A DNA stretch of 64,000 nucleotides from Mycolicibacter arupensis (GTDB lineage Bacteria > Actinomycetota > Actinomycetes > Mycobacteriales > Mycobacteriaceae), in assembly GCF_002086515.1 (NCBI RefSeq), contig NZ_MVHH01000011.1, positions 1 to 64,000 on the forward strand, written 5' to 3'. The notes beneath the pieces are model-generated. The model worked only from the letters and a program-made list of their open reading frames with translations. It was not told the DNA's origin and did not search any database. Within the stretch, counting starts at the first letter, position 1. Every line of letters begins with the position of its first letter. The position numbers and the translations under genes are program-made. Shown here in pieces: positions 28,495 through 38,145 of the stretch.

Positions 28495-29658
<1,164 letters not shown>

Positions 29659-29737
29659 TTATTGTGGCGTGGATCACGCCGCGGACTCGACACATGTCAC
29701 GCCCACAGTGTTGATTTCGAGCCTGGACGGGTAACCA

Positions 29738-29776
29738 GTACCTGCGGTACCGTTGTACATAGCCCTGGTAAATGTA
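29738..29776. promoter_or_regulatory. Inverted repeats before the AurF-like gene
   Basis: GTACCTGCGGTAC (29738-29750) is a perfect 5-3-5 inverted repeat. Immediately after comes TACAT (29756-29760) N11 ATGTA (29772-29776). Both lie 20-60 bp before the start codon and could be operators for the AurF-fprB operon. Confidence 0.4.
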
Positions 29777-29797
29777 AACCGACTGGTGGAGGTTCCA

Positions 29798-30841
29798 ATG
29801 GCCCAGAAAGCAGCTCGAACGCGAATCGTGCGCCGCTGGCGAGCCAACATGGACGTGACCGACGACGCCAAGTACGTCGAGATCCTCAACACGTTGTCGG
29901 AAGGATCGGTGCGCCGGAACTTCAATCCCTACACCGACATCGACTGGGACAGCCCCGAGTTCAAGGTCACCGACAACGACCCGCGCTGGATCCTGCCGGG
30001 CACCGACCCGATCGGTCGGCACTGGTGGTACCAGTCCCAGCCGCAAGACGTTCAGATCAAGATCGGGATGTGGCGCCAGGCCAACGTCGCCAAGGTCGGG
30101 CTGCACTTCGAATCCATCCTGATCCGCGGCCTGATGGAATACGCGTTCTGGGTGCCCAACGGCTCACCGGAATACCGCTACTGCCTGCACGAGGCGGTCG
30201 AAGAGTGCAACCACACCATGATGTTCCAGGAGATGGTCAACCACATCGGCGCCGACGTTCCCGGCATGCCCCGGTTGCTCAAATGGGTCCAGCCGTTCAT
30301 CCCGCTGGTCGCCGGGCCGCTGCCCATTCCGTTCTGGTTCGGCATCCTGGCCGGTGAGGAGCCCATCGACCACATTCAGAAGGCCATCCTGCGCGAAGGC
30401 AAGGACCTGCACCCCATCATGGAGCGGGTGATGGCCATCCACGTGGCCGAGGAGGCGCGACACATCTCGTTCGCGCACGAATACCTGCACAAGCGCATTC
30501 CCGCACTGCCACGCCGCAAGCGGTTCTGGCTGTCGCTGTATGTGCCGATCGTCATGCGGATCCTGTGCTCGGCGATCGTGGTGCCGCCCAAGGCATTCTG
30601 GACCGAGTTCAACATTCCGCGCGAGGTCCGCAAGGACATCTTCTTCCGCTCGGCGGAGGCTCGCCAGATGCTGCAGGACATGTTCGGCGACGTCCGCATG
30701 CTCTGCCACGACACCGGCCTGATGAACTCCGTGGCCAAGCTGGTGTGGCGGATCTGCCGGATCCACGGCGCACCGTCCCGGTTCCGCAGCCAGCCGCAGC
30801 GTGCGCACCTCGCGCCGGTGGCCACGGCCTCGGTCGCGTAG
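29798..30841 (+). CDS. AurF-like di-iron oxygenase
   Basis: 347 residues, AurF family (p-aminobenzoate N-oxygenase type). The iron ligand pattern of AurF is retained with the same spacing: E136-x2-H139 in EECNHTMMFQE, E188 in AGEEP, and H215-x3-E219-x2-H222 in IHVAEEARHISFAHEYL, with E105 in FESIL as the likely first Glu. Substrate unknown. The ATG at 29798 follows a strong TGGTGGAGGTT Shine-Dalgarno. fprB starts 14 bp downstream, so a dedicated electron donor is likely. Corresponds to Rv0885. Confidence 0.85.
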   Translation: MAQKAARTRIVRRWRANMDVTDDAKYVEILNTLSEGSVRRNFNPYTDIDWDSPEFKVTDNDPRWILPGTDPIGRHWWYQSQPQDVQIKIGMWRQANVAKVGLHFESILIRGLMEYAFWVPNGSPEYRYCLHEAVEECNHTMMFQEMVNHIGADVPGMPRLLKWVQPFIPLVAGPLPIPFWFGILAGEEPIDHIQKAILREGKDLHPIMERVMAIHVAEEARHISFAHEYLHKRIPALPRRKRFWLSLYVPIVMRILCSAIVVPPKAFWTEFNIPREVRKDIFFRSAEARQMLQDMFGDVRMLCHDTGLMNSVAKLVWRICRIHGAPSRFRSQPQRAHLAPVATASVA

Positions 30842-30855
30842 CGGCGCTCCGGTTC

Positions 30856-32547
30856 ATGCCGCACGTTATTACCCAGGCGTGTTGTAACGACGCGTCGTGT
30901 GTGTTCGCCTGCCCGGTCAACTGCATTCACCCCACGCCGGACGAGCCCGACTTCGCCACATCGGAGATGCTCTATATCGATCCCGACGCGTGCGTGGACT
31001 GCGGCGCCTGCGTGCGAGCCTGCCCGGTCGATGCGATCGTCCCGCACACCAAGGTGATCACCGAACAGTTGCCGTTCGTGGAGATCAACCGGTCGTTCTA
31101 TCCGGAACGTCCCGCAGGGGTGAAGCTGCCACCGACCTCCAAGCTGGCGCCCGTCCTGCCGGCCGCGGAACTGCACCAACGTGGCAAATACCCGCTGACC
31201 GTGGCGATCGTCGGCTCCGGTCCGGCGGCCATGTACGCCGCCGACGAGCTGCTGACCCAGCAGGGCGTGCTGGTGAACATGTTCGAGAAACTGCCCACCC
31301 CTTATGGTCTGGTGCGAGCCGGCGTCGCTCCGGACCACCAGCGCACCAAGCTGGCCACCCGGCTGTTCGACGAGATCTCCTGGCGTCGGGGTTTCCAGTT
31401 CTTCCTCAACGTCGAGGTCGGCCGGCACGTGAGCCACGCAGACCTGCTGCAGCACCACCACGCCGTGCTCTATGCCTCTGGTGCGCTGCATGACCGGCGC
31501 CTCGAGATCGACGGGATGGGCCTGGCCGGAACGGGCACCGCAACCGAGATCGTCGGCTGGTACAACGGGCATCCCGAGTTCACCAGTCTGCCAGTCGATC
31601 TCAGTCACGAGCGGGTGGTGATCGTGGGCAACGGCAACGTGGCCCTCGATGTGGCTCGCATCCTGACCGCGGACCCGGACCGGCTGGCCCATACCGACAT
31701 CGCCGACTATGCCCTGGCGGCCCTGCGTGGCTCGGCCGTGTCCGAAGTGGTGATCGTCGCCCGCCGCGGCCCGGCCTCCTCGGCCTTCACACTGCCCGAA
31801 CTGGTGGGGCTGACTCAGACCGCTGAGGTGGTGCTGGACGCGCAAGACCATGCTCGGGTTCGCGAGGATCTGGCGACGGTCAAAGACAACCTAACCCGGC
31901 AGAAGCTGGAGATCCTGACCAAGCTCGGTGATGCCTCGGCGCCGATCACCCGGCCTCGGATCCGCTTCGCCTACGAACTCACCCCGGCGCGAGTTATCGG
32001 CGAACAGCGTTGTTCCGCCATTGAATTCACCGTCACCGGCACCGATCAGGTGCAGCGAATCGACGCCGGCATGGTGCTGTCCTCAATCGGTTACCACGGA
32101 ACGCCGATCGCTGACCTGCCGTTCGACGACAACGCCGGGGTCGTCCCGAACAAGGGCGGCCGCGTCATCGACCCGCAGACCGGGCAACGGGTTCCGGGGG
32201 CCTACGTCTCGGGCTGGATCAAGCGCGGTACCAACGGCTTCATCGGCTCCAACAAGTCGGACTCGCTCAAGACGATTCAGACCCTGGCCGCCGACTACAA
32301 CGCTGGGCTGCTGACCGAGCCCGTCGCCGGGCCGCGGGCGGTGGCCCGGATGGTGCACGCCCAGCAGCCGGATGTGATCGACGCCGCGGGCTGGAAGATC
32401 ATCGACAAGGCCGAAATCGCCCGCGGTGCGGCGCAGGACCGGCCGCGGGTGAAGTTCACCCGGGTGGCCGACATGCTCGACGAGGTCAAGGATCATTCCG
32501 ACCTGCCGCTGCTGCAGAACATGCTGGGCGCACTGCGGCGCAGCTGA
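30856..32547 (+). CDS. fprB: Ferredoxin-ferredoxin reductase fusion FprB
   Basis: 563 residues. An N-terminal 7Fe-type ferredoxin domain has CCNDASCVFACPVNC and the canonical CVDCGACVRACP cluster motif. The adrenodoxin-reductase-like flavoprotein has the FAD motif AIVGSGPAAMYAADEL, GLVRAGVAPDHQRTK, the NADP-site region IVGNGNVALDVARIL and the C-terminal GWIKRGTNGFIGSNKSDS. It passes electrons from NADPH to Fe-S acceptors. Immediately follows the AurF-like oxygenase gene (14 bp), suggesting one operon. Confidence 0.92.
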   Translation: MPHVITQACCNDASCVFACPVNCIHPTPDEPDFATSEMLYIDPDACVDCGACVRACPVDAIVPHTKVITEQLPFVEINRSFYPERPAGVKLPPTSKLAPVLPAAELHQRGKYPLTVAIVGSGPAAMYAADELLTQQGVLVNMFEKLPTPYGLVRAGVAPDHQRTKLATRLFDEISWRRGFQFFLNVEVGRHVSHADLLQHHHAVLYASGALHDRRLEIDGMGLAGTGTATEIVGWYNGHPEFTSLPVDLSHERVVIVGNGNVALDVARILTADPDRLAHTDIADYALAALRGSAVSEVVIVARRGPASSAFTLPELVGLTQTAEVVLDAQDHARVREDLATVKDNLTRQKLEILTKLGDASAPITRPRIRFAYELTPARVIGEQRCSAIEFTVTGTDQVQRIDAGMVLSSIGYHGTPIADLPFDDNAGVVPNKGGRVIDPQTGQRVPGAYVSGWIKRGTNGFIGSNKSDSLKTIQTLAADYNAGLLTEPVAGPRAVARMVHAQQPDVIDAAGWKIIDKAEIARGAAQDRPRVKFTRVADMLDEVKDHSDLPLLQNMLGALRRS

Positions 32548-32640
32548 ACCATCGACTCGGACACCGCCGAGCGTGCGCTCAGATCGAAAAAACGGGGTGC
32601 ATCTCGCGCTGATGACACGTTCGGCGCAGTCGCCGTCGGG
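32548..32640. other. Intergenic gap between convergent fprB and citA
   Basis: 93 bp containing GAAAAAAC but no convincing stem-loop terminator; I see no gene. Confidence 0.4.
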
Positions 32641-33756
32641 TCAGGCGCCGGCGATCCGGTCCCAGCCCGCCACGGCCGCTGCGCTGCGCGGTCCGGGTCC
32701 GACATAGATCGCCGACGGGCGTACCAACTTGCCCAGCCGCTTCTGTTCCATGATGTGGGCGGACCAGCCGGCGGTGCGGCCGCAGGTGAACATCGCCGGC
32801 ATCATCGCCGGGGGCACCTCGGCGAAGTCCAGGATCACTGCGGCCCAGAACTCCACGTTGGTCTCGATCGCCCGGTCCGGGCGACGTTCCCGCAGCTCGG
32901 CTAGCGCCGCCTGTTCCAGCGCCGCGGCCACCTCGAACCGGGGGGCGTCCAAACGCTTGGCGGTGGCCCGCAGCACCCGGGCGCGCGGGTCCTCGGCGCG
33001 GTACACCCGGTGCCCAAAGCCCATCAGCTTCTCGCGCCGGTCCAGAATGCCCTTGACCACCGCGCGCGCATCACCGGTGCGCTCCGCCTCGGCGATCATC
33101 GGAATCACCCGGGCCGGGGCGCCGCCGTGCAGCGGGCCGCTCATGGCACCGATCGCGCCCGACAGCGCCGCGCCGACGTCGGCGCCGGTGGAGGCGATCA
33201 CCCGGGCGGTGAAGGTCGAGGCGTTCATTCCGTGCTCGGCCGCTGACACCCAGTAGGCGTCGATGGCTTCGGTGTGGCGCGGGTCGGGCTCACCGCGCCA
33301 GCGGGTCATGAACCGCTCGGTGGTGGTGGCGCACTTGTCGATGCTCTGCTGGGATACCGCCGGTGCCTGACCCCGGGCCGACTGAGCGACATAGGACAGC
33401 ACCATCACCGACGCGCGCGCCAACTGGTCACGGGCGGTGGCGTCGTCGGTGTCCAACAACGGCTCAAATCCCCACTGCGGAGCCAGCATCGCCACCCCGG
33501 CCTGGGCGTCGACCCGCACGTCCCCGGTGCGCACCGGCAGCTCCAGCGCGTCGGCGGGCGCCAGCGGACGGTCGAAGTCGCCGTCGACCAGCAGGGCCCA
33601 GACGTCGCCGAAGCCGACCTTGCCGGCCAGGTCCTCGATGTCGACGCCGCGGTAGCGCAACGCACCGCCGTCCTTGTCCGGTTCGGCGATCTCGGTGGTG
33701 AAGGCCACCGTGCCTTCCAAGCCGGCGACGAAGTTCTCCGGTACCGCAGCAGTCAT
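32641..33756 (-). CDS. citA: Citrate synthase 2 CitA
   Basis: 371 residues, citrate/2-methylcitrate synthase family of the short type (Rv0889c). Motifs: ALRYRGVDIEDLAGKVGFGD, GMNASTFTARVIASTGAD, GPLHGGAPARVI and GFGHRVYRAEDPRA (catalytic His region), then RTAGWSAHIMEQ. It condenses oxaloacetate with acetyl-CoA or possibly propionyl-CoA. A second citrate synthase, gltA2, lies 2 kb away on the other strand. Confidence 0.9.
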   Translation of the reverse strand: MTAAVPENFVAGLEGTVAFTTEIAEPDKDGGALRYRGVDIEDLAGKVGFGDVWALLVDGDFDRPLAPADALELPVRTGDVRVDAQAGVAMLAPQWGFEPLLDTDDATARDQLARASVMVLSYVAQSARGQAPAVSQQSIDKCATTTERFMTRWRGEPDPRHTEAIDAYWVSAAEHGMNASTFTARVIASTGADVGAALSGAIGAMSGPLHGGAPARVIPMIAEAERTGDARAVVKGILDRREKLMGFGHRVYRAEDPRARVLRATAKRLDAPRFEVAAALEQAALAELRERRPDRAIETNVEFWAAVILDFAEVPPAMMPAMFTCGRTAGWSAHIMEQKRLGKLVRPSAIYVGPGPRSAAAVAGWDRIAGA

Positions 33757-33787
33757 AACCGAGATTCTTTCACCCCGGCGCCCAGTC

Positions 33788-33806
33788 GTTACTACCGGCC
33801 GGTAAC
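33788..33806. promoter_or_regulatory. Palindrome in the citA-pdxH divergent promoter
   Basis: TACCGGCCGGTA (33793-33804) is a perfect 12-bp palindrome flanked by GTTAC (33788-33792) and ending in GTAAC (33802-33806). It sits midway between the two divergent starts, about 36-54 bp from each. Confidence 0.35.
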
Positions 33807-33829
33807 ACGGGCCGCAGTGTGCTGGGGCG

Positions 33830-33835
33830 TAGCGT
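33830..33835 (+). promoter_or_regulatory. -10 hexamer of leaderless pdxH promoter
   Basis: TAGCGT ends 6 nt before the GTG at 33842; no Shine-Dalgarno. Confidence 0.5.
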
Positions 33836-33841
33836 TATGCG

Positions 33842-34501
33842 GTGCACAGGACGGGCCCCGACAACGAGCATTTGGCGGCGATGCGAGTGGAATACCAGGA
33901 GAAGGACAACAGCGGCGACCTCGACTCAGACTGGCTCGAGGCGGGCTGGGAGGTTTTGCTGCGCAACTGGATCGGCGACGCCGCGCGCGCCGGTATCGCC
34001 GAGCCCAATGCCATGGTGCTGGCGACCGTCGACGCCGGACGTCCCGTCAGCCGCTCGGTGCTGTGCAAGAACCTCGACGAGCACGGTGTGACGTTCTTCA
34101 CCGACTCCGACTCCGCCAAGGCGGCCGAGCTGGCCGCGACGCCATACGCCTCGGCGACCTTTCCCTGGTATCAGCTGGGCCGCCAAGTCCACATCCGCGG
34201 GCCGGTCGTCCAGCTCGACGAGTCGGTCAGCGCGCAGTACTGGGGGCACCGCCCGAGGGCGTCGCAGTTGGGTTTCTGCGCCTCGCAGCAGTCGCAGCCG
34301 ATCGCGTCGCGGGCCGCGCTGCTGGCGCAGCTGGACGCCGTGACGGCGCGATTCGCCGGCGCCGAGTCGATCCCCGCGCCGGCGAACTGGCGCGGCTATC
34401 GGATCGCCCCGGAAGTGGTGGAGTTCTGGCAGGGCCGGGAAGGCCGGTTGCATAACCGGATTCGCGTGACCGGCGGGCGGGTGGAGCGTCTGCAGCCGTG
34501 A
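33842..34501 (+). CDS. pdxH: Pyridoxine/pyridoxamine 5'-phosphate oxidase PdxH
   Basis: 219 residues, full-length PNPOx: [58 protein letters not shown] (FMN binding), [19 protein letters not shown] and the C-terminal [16 protein letters not shown] and RLHNRIRVT substrate motifs. It oxidises PNP/PMP to PLP with FMN. In M. tuberculosis pdxH is elsewhere (Rv2607), so the placement beside the citrate synthase genes differs. Confidence 0.92.
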   Translation: MHRTGPDNEHLAAMRVEYQEKDNSGDLDSDWLEAGWEVLLRNWIGDAARAGIAEPNAMVLATVDAGRPVSRSVLCKNLDEHGVTFFTDSDSAKAAELAATPYASATFPWYQLGRQVHIRGPVVQLDESVSAQYWGHRPRASQLGFCASQQSQPIASRAALLAQLDAVTARFAGAESIPAPANWRGYRIAPEVVEFWQGREGRLHNRIRVTGGRVERLQP

Positions 34502-34517
34502 CGGCGGTGCGGCGCGC

Positions 34518-35810
34518 GTGAGAGTTTTCGCCGACACCACTCCGCTGCGCAGCCCTGACTTCCGTCGGCTCTGGGTTGCCGGGATTCCCACCGTCATCGG
34601 GGCGAACCTGACGATCTTCGCGGTTCCGGTACAGATCTACGCGCTGACCCGAAGTTCGGCATACGTCGGGCTGGCAGGGCTGTTCGCACTGGTGCCGCTG
34701 GTGGTATTCGGTCTGCTCGGTGGCGCCTGGGCTGACGCGATGGACCGACGCAAGCTGCTGATCATCGCCTCCGGCGGGCTGGCGGTGGCCTCGGTGCTGC
34801 TGTGGATGCAGGCAGCGGCCGGACTGAACAATGTGTGGATCGTCCTGGGCCTGCTGGCCCTGCAGCAGGGCTTCTATGCGGTCAACGCGCCCACCCGGTC
34901 GGCGGCGATTCCCCGGCTGGTGGCCGCCGGTGATCTGCCGGCGGCCAACGCGCTGAACATGACCGTGATGCAGTTCGGAGCGATCGTCGGACCGCTGCTT
35001 GCCGGGCTGTTGCTCGGCTGGGTCGACCTGTCCACGCTGTATCTGATCGACGCGGCGACGTGTCTGGTGCCGATCTGGGCGACGCTGCGACTCTCACCCA
35101 TGCCGCCCAGCGATGCGGCCGGCCCGTCGCGCTTCGGGATCGCCGCCGTTCTGGACGGGTTCCGCTACCTGGCCGGCAACACCGTGGTGCTGATGTCCTT
35201 CGTGGTGGACCTGATCGCGATGGTTTTGGGCATGCCGCGCGCGCTGTTCCCGCAGATCGCCACCGCCGACTTCGGCGGGCCGGTCGAGGGCGGCACCACC
35301 ATCGCGCTGTTGGCTGCGGCCATGTCGGCGGGCGCGGTGCTCGGCGGGGTGTTCTCGGGCTGGCTGCCGCGGATCTCGCGCCAGGGCTTGGCCATTGTGG
35401 TGGCCATCTCGATCTGGGGCATGGCCATGGTCGGGTTCGGGTACGCGGTGTCTCGTGGTGGCGGGCATGCCGGTCCGGCGCTGTGGGCGGCCCTGGCGAT
35501 GCTGGCGGTCGGCGGCGCCGCCGACATGGTGTCGGCCGCGTTCCGCTCGACGATCCTGCAGCAGGTCGCCTCCGATGAGATCCGTGGCCGGCTGCAGGGC
35601 GTGTTCATCGTGGTCGTCGCAGGCGGGCCTCGGCTTGCCGACGCCGTGCACGGTGCCGCCGGGGCCGTGGTCGGGACCGCCGCGGCAGCGGCCGGCGGCG
35701 GGGTTCTGGTGGTGGTGGGCGTGGTGCTGGCAGCCCTGGCGGCACCCGCATTCCTGCGCTATCGGCGGCCCGTCGAGGTCCGGCGACCACCGCCGTCGGA
35801 TGACCGATAG
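34518..35810 (+). CDS. MFS transporter (EntS/MFS_3 type)
   Basis: 430 residues, about 12 membrane segments. It starts with GTG (RVFADTTPLRSPDFRRLWVA) and has the MFS signature GAWADAMDRRKLLII and QGFYAVNAPTRSAAIPRLV, typical of the MFS_3 group that includes enterobactin exporters. Substrate unknown. It lies 16 bp after pdxH; gltA2 begins 88 bp downstream. Confidence 0.8.
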   Translation: MRVFADTTPLRSPDFRRLWVAGIPTVIGANLTIFAVPVQIYALTRSSAYVGLAGLFALVPLVVFGLLGGAWADAMDRRKLLIIASGGLAVASVLLWMQAAAGLNNVWIVLGLLALQQGFYAVNAPTRSAAIPRLVAAGDLPAANALNMTVMQFGAIVGPLLAGLLLGWVDLSTLYLIDAATCLVPIWATLRLSPMPPSDAAGPSRFGIAAVLDGFRYLAGNTVVLMSFVVDLIAMVLGMPRALFPQIATADFGGPVEGGTTIALLAAAMSAGAVLGGVFSGWLPRISRQGLAIVVAISIWGMAMVGFGYAVSRGGGHAGPALWAALAMLAVGGAADMVSAAFRSTILQQVASDEIRGRLQGVFIVVVAGGPRLADAVHGAAGAVVGTAAAAAGGGVLVVVGVVLAALAAPAFLRYRRPVEVRRPPPSDDR

Positions 35811-35898
35811 GCCCCGGGCGGGCGCGCCCGCCCGGAACCGACTACCTTTTCCTATACACGCCCAATCCGGTCAGCCGAATAGCGCAAAGGGGTTCCTC

Positions 35899-37197
35899 GT
35901 GGCCGCAACCGACGAAACCGCCAGTCTCCGGTATCCGGGCGGCGAGCTAGAACTGCCGATCGTGCACGCGACCGAGGGGTCTGACGCCCTGGCCATCGGT
36001 TCGCTGCTCGCCAAGACCGGGTACACCACGTTCGACAACGGCTACGCGAATACCTCGCCGGTCAAGAGCGCCATCACCTACATCGACGGGGACGCCGGCA
36101 TCCTGCGCTACCGCGGCTACCCGATCGAGCAGCTGGCCGAGAAGTCGACCTTCATCGAGGTCAGCTACCTGCTGATCTACGGCGAACTGCCCACCACCGA
36201 TCAGCTGGCGGAGTTCACCCGGCGCATCCAGCGGCACACGATGCTGCACGAGGACCTGAAGCGGTTCTTCGACGGCTTCCCCCGCAACGCTCACCCGATG
36301 CCGGTGCTGTCCAGCGTGGTCAACGCCTTGAGTGCCTACTACCAGGACTCGCTGGACCCCTCCGACAACGACCAGGTGGAGCTGTCGACCATTCGGTTGC
36401 TGGGCAAGCTGCCCACCATCGCGGCGTACGCCTACAAGAAGTCGGCCGGCCAGCCGTTCCTGTACCCGGACAACTCGCTGAGCCTGGTCGAGAACTTCCT
36501 GCGGATGACCTTCGGCCTGCCTGCCGAGCCCTACGAGGTCGACCCCGAGGTGGTCCGGGCCCTGGACATGCTGTTCATCCTGCACGCGGACCACGAGCAG
36601 AACTGCTCCACATCGACCGTGCGGCTGGTGGGCTCCTCGCGGGCCAACCTGTTCACCTCGATCTCCGGCGGCATCAACGCGCTGTGGGGCCCGCTGCACG
36701 GTGGCGCCAACCAGGCGGTGCTGGAGATGCTCGAGCAGATCCGCGACCAGCAGGGCGGCAACGTCACCGACTTCGTACGCAAGGTCAAGAACCGCGAAGA
36801 CGGCGTCAAGCTGATGGGCTTCGGTCACCGGGTCTACAAGAACTACGACCCGCGGGCACGCATCGTCAAGGAGCAGGCCGACAAGATCCTCGGCAAGCTC
36901 GGCGGCGACGACGAGCTGCTCAACATCGCCAAGGACCTCGAAGAGGCGGCGCTGACCGACGACTACTTCGTCGAGCGCAAGCTCTACCCGAACGTCGACT
37001 TCTACACCGGCCTGATCTACCGGGCGATCGGCTTCCCGGCCCAGATGTTCACCGTGCTGTTCGCGCTGGGCCGGCTGCCCGGCTGGATCGCGCACTGGCG
37101 CGAGATGCACGACGAGGGCGACAGCAAGATCGGCCGGCCCCGTCAGATCTACACCGGCTACACCGAGCGCGACTACGTCGGCATCGGCGGCCGGTAA
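35899..37197 (+). CDS. gltA2: Citrate synthase GltA2
   Basis: 432 residues (Rv0896 is 431), hexameric type II-like citrate synthase. Motifs: [87 protein letters not shown] and [18 protein letters not shown]. Main TCA-cycle entry enzyme. The GTG start at 35899 follows AAAGGGG. fkbP-like gene starts 5 bp after its stop. Confidence 0.94.
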   Translation: MAATDETASLRYPGGELELPIVHATEGSDALAIGSLLAKTGYTTFDNGYANTSPVKSAITYIDGDAGILRYRGYPIEQLAEKSTFIEVSYLLIYGELPTTDQLAEFTRRIQRHTMLHEDLKRFFDGFPRNAHPMPVLSSVVNALSAYYQDSLDPSDNDQVELSTIRLLGKLPTIAAYAYKKSAGQPFLYPDNSLSLVENFLRMTFGLPAEPYEVDPEVVRALDMLFILHADHEQNCSTSTVRLVGSSRANLFTSISGGINALWGPLHGGANQAVLEMLEQIRDQQGGNVTDFVRKVKNREDGVKLMGFGHRVYKNYDPRARIVKEQADKILGKLGGDDELLNIAKDLEEAALTDDYFVERKLYPNVDFYTGLIYRAIGFPAQMFTVLFALGRLPGWIAHWREMHDEGDSKIGRPRQIYTGYTERDYVGIGGR

Positions 37198-37202
37198 CCG
37201 CG

Positions 37203-37571
37203 ATGACGAATTCAGCCAAGCCGCAGATCACCGTTCCCTCCGGCCCCGCGCCCGCGGAGCTGGTCATCGAGGACATCGTCGTCGGGGAGGGCGCCGCCGC
37301 CACCCCCGGGGCGCTGGTCAACGTGCACTACCTCGGTGTCGACTACGAGACCGGCGCGGAGTTCGACAGCTCGTGGAACCGTGGCGAGTCACTGGAGTTT
37401 CCGCTCGACGGGCTGATCGCCGGTTGGCAGGACGGCATCCCCGGCATGAAGGTGGGCGGTCGGCGCCAGCTGACAATTCCGCCGGAGCTGGCCTACGGTC
37501 CCGCCGGAACCGGGCACCAGCTCGCCGGCAAGACCCTGGTCTTTGTGATCGATCTGCTCGGCACCCGCTGA
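37203..37571 (+). CDS. FKBP-type peptidyl-prolyl isomerase
   Basis: 122 residues, single FKBP domain: [50 protein letters not shown] and [11 protein letters not shown]. No signal peptide, so cytoplasmic. It sits between gltA2 (5 bp upstream) and the BON-domain gene (0 bp downstream), an apparent operon. Confidence 0.9.
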   Translation: MTNSAKPQITVPSGPAPAELVIEDIVVGEGAAATPGALVNVHYLGVDYETGAEFDSSWNRGESLEFPLDGLIAGWQDGIPGMKVGGRRQLTIPPELAYGPAGTGHQLAGKTLVFVIDLLGTR

Positions 37572-38036
37572 GTGCGTGCCCGACTGATCGCGGCGGCGCT
37601 GGGAACGGCGTTGCTGGTGGCGATCGGTTACGGCATGGTCGAACGCCTGCATCGGCCCGCCCCGCCGTCGGCCCTGGCCACACCGGGCCCGGTCTCGGTG
37701 ATCCGGGCAGGCAACGAGGTCACGCTGACAGGTGGCGTCGCAGATCCGCTGGCTAAAAGAGCACTGGTGGACGCGGTGCTGGGCTCGAGCGACGACCTCA
37801 CGGTGGTGGACAGGCTCGATGTGGCGCCGGGGGTCGTGACAGTCGACTTCACCGACGCGGCCCCGGTGTTCGAGGCGGCCGCGGGAATCGCCGACTTCCG
37901 GCTGGACGCCGACGGCGACACGGTGACACTCACCGGTACCGCGGCGAAGGCCGACCAGGCGGACGCCGTGCAGACCGCGGCCGAGGCCGCCTGGGCGCGG
38001 GCGCATATCGTCAACGCGCTCGTGACCGAGCGATAG
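37572..38036 (+). CDS. BON-domain membrane-anchored ArfA paralogue without OmpA domain
   Basis: 154 residues from GTG immediately after the FKBP stop (TGAGTG). An N-terminal membrane anchor (LIAAALGTALLVAIGYGMV) is followed by two BON-like halves: VIRAGNEVTLTGGVADP and FEAAAGIADFRLDADGDTVT, LTGTAAKADQADAVQTAAEA. The same pattern forms the N-terminal half of ArfA encoded next (ILRNGNVVTVNGDLPD, ..VDDTVTLMGTAASGAIKSAI). It therefore looks like a copy of the ArfA BON module that lacks the peptidoglycan-binding domain. Confidence 0.75.
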   Translation: MRARLIAAALGTALLVAIGYGMVERLHRPAPPSALATPGPVSVIRAGNEVTLTGGVADPLAKRALVDAVLGSSDDLTVVDRLDVAPGVVTVDFTDAAPVFEAAAGIADFRLDADGDTVTLTGTAAKADQADAVQTAAEAAWARAHIVNALVTER

Positions 38037-38091
38037 CGGGAGATAGTCCACCAAAATCGACTAATTGCCCGCGTTAACTTGTGGATGCTCC

Positions 38092-38097
38092 TACACT
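38092..38097 (+). promoter_or_regulatory. -10 hexamer candidate of the arfABC promoter
   Basis: TACACT (TANNNT) lies 49 bp before the arfA ATG, within the 109-bp gap after the BON gene; the TSS would be near 38104. The -35 is not evident. Confidence 0.35.
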
Positions 38098-38145
38098 CGC
38101 GATGTCTCTGGACTCGCCGGTGTTTTCGGTCTTCGAGGAGGATCC

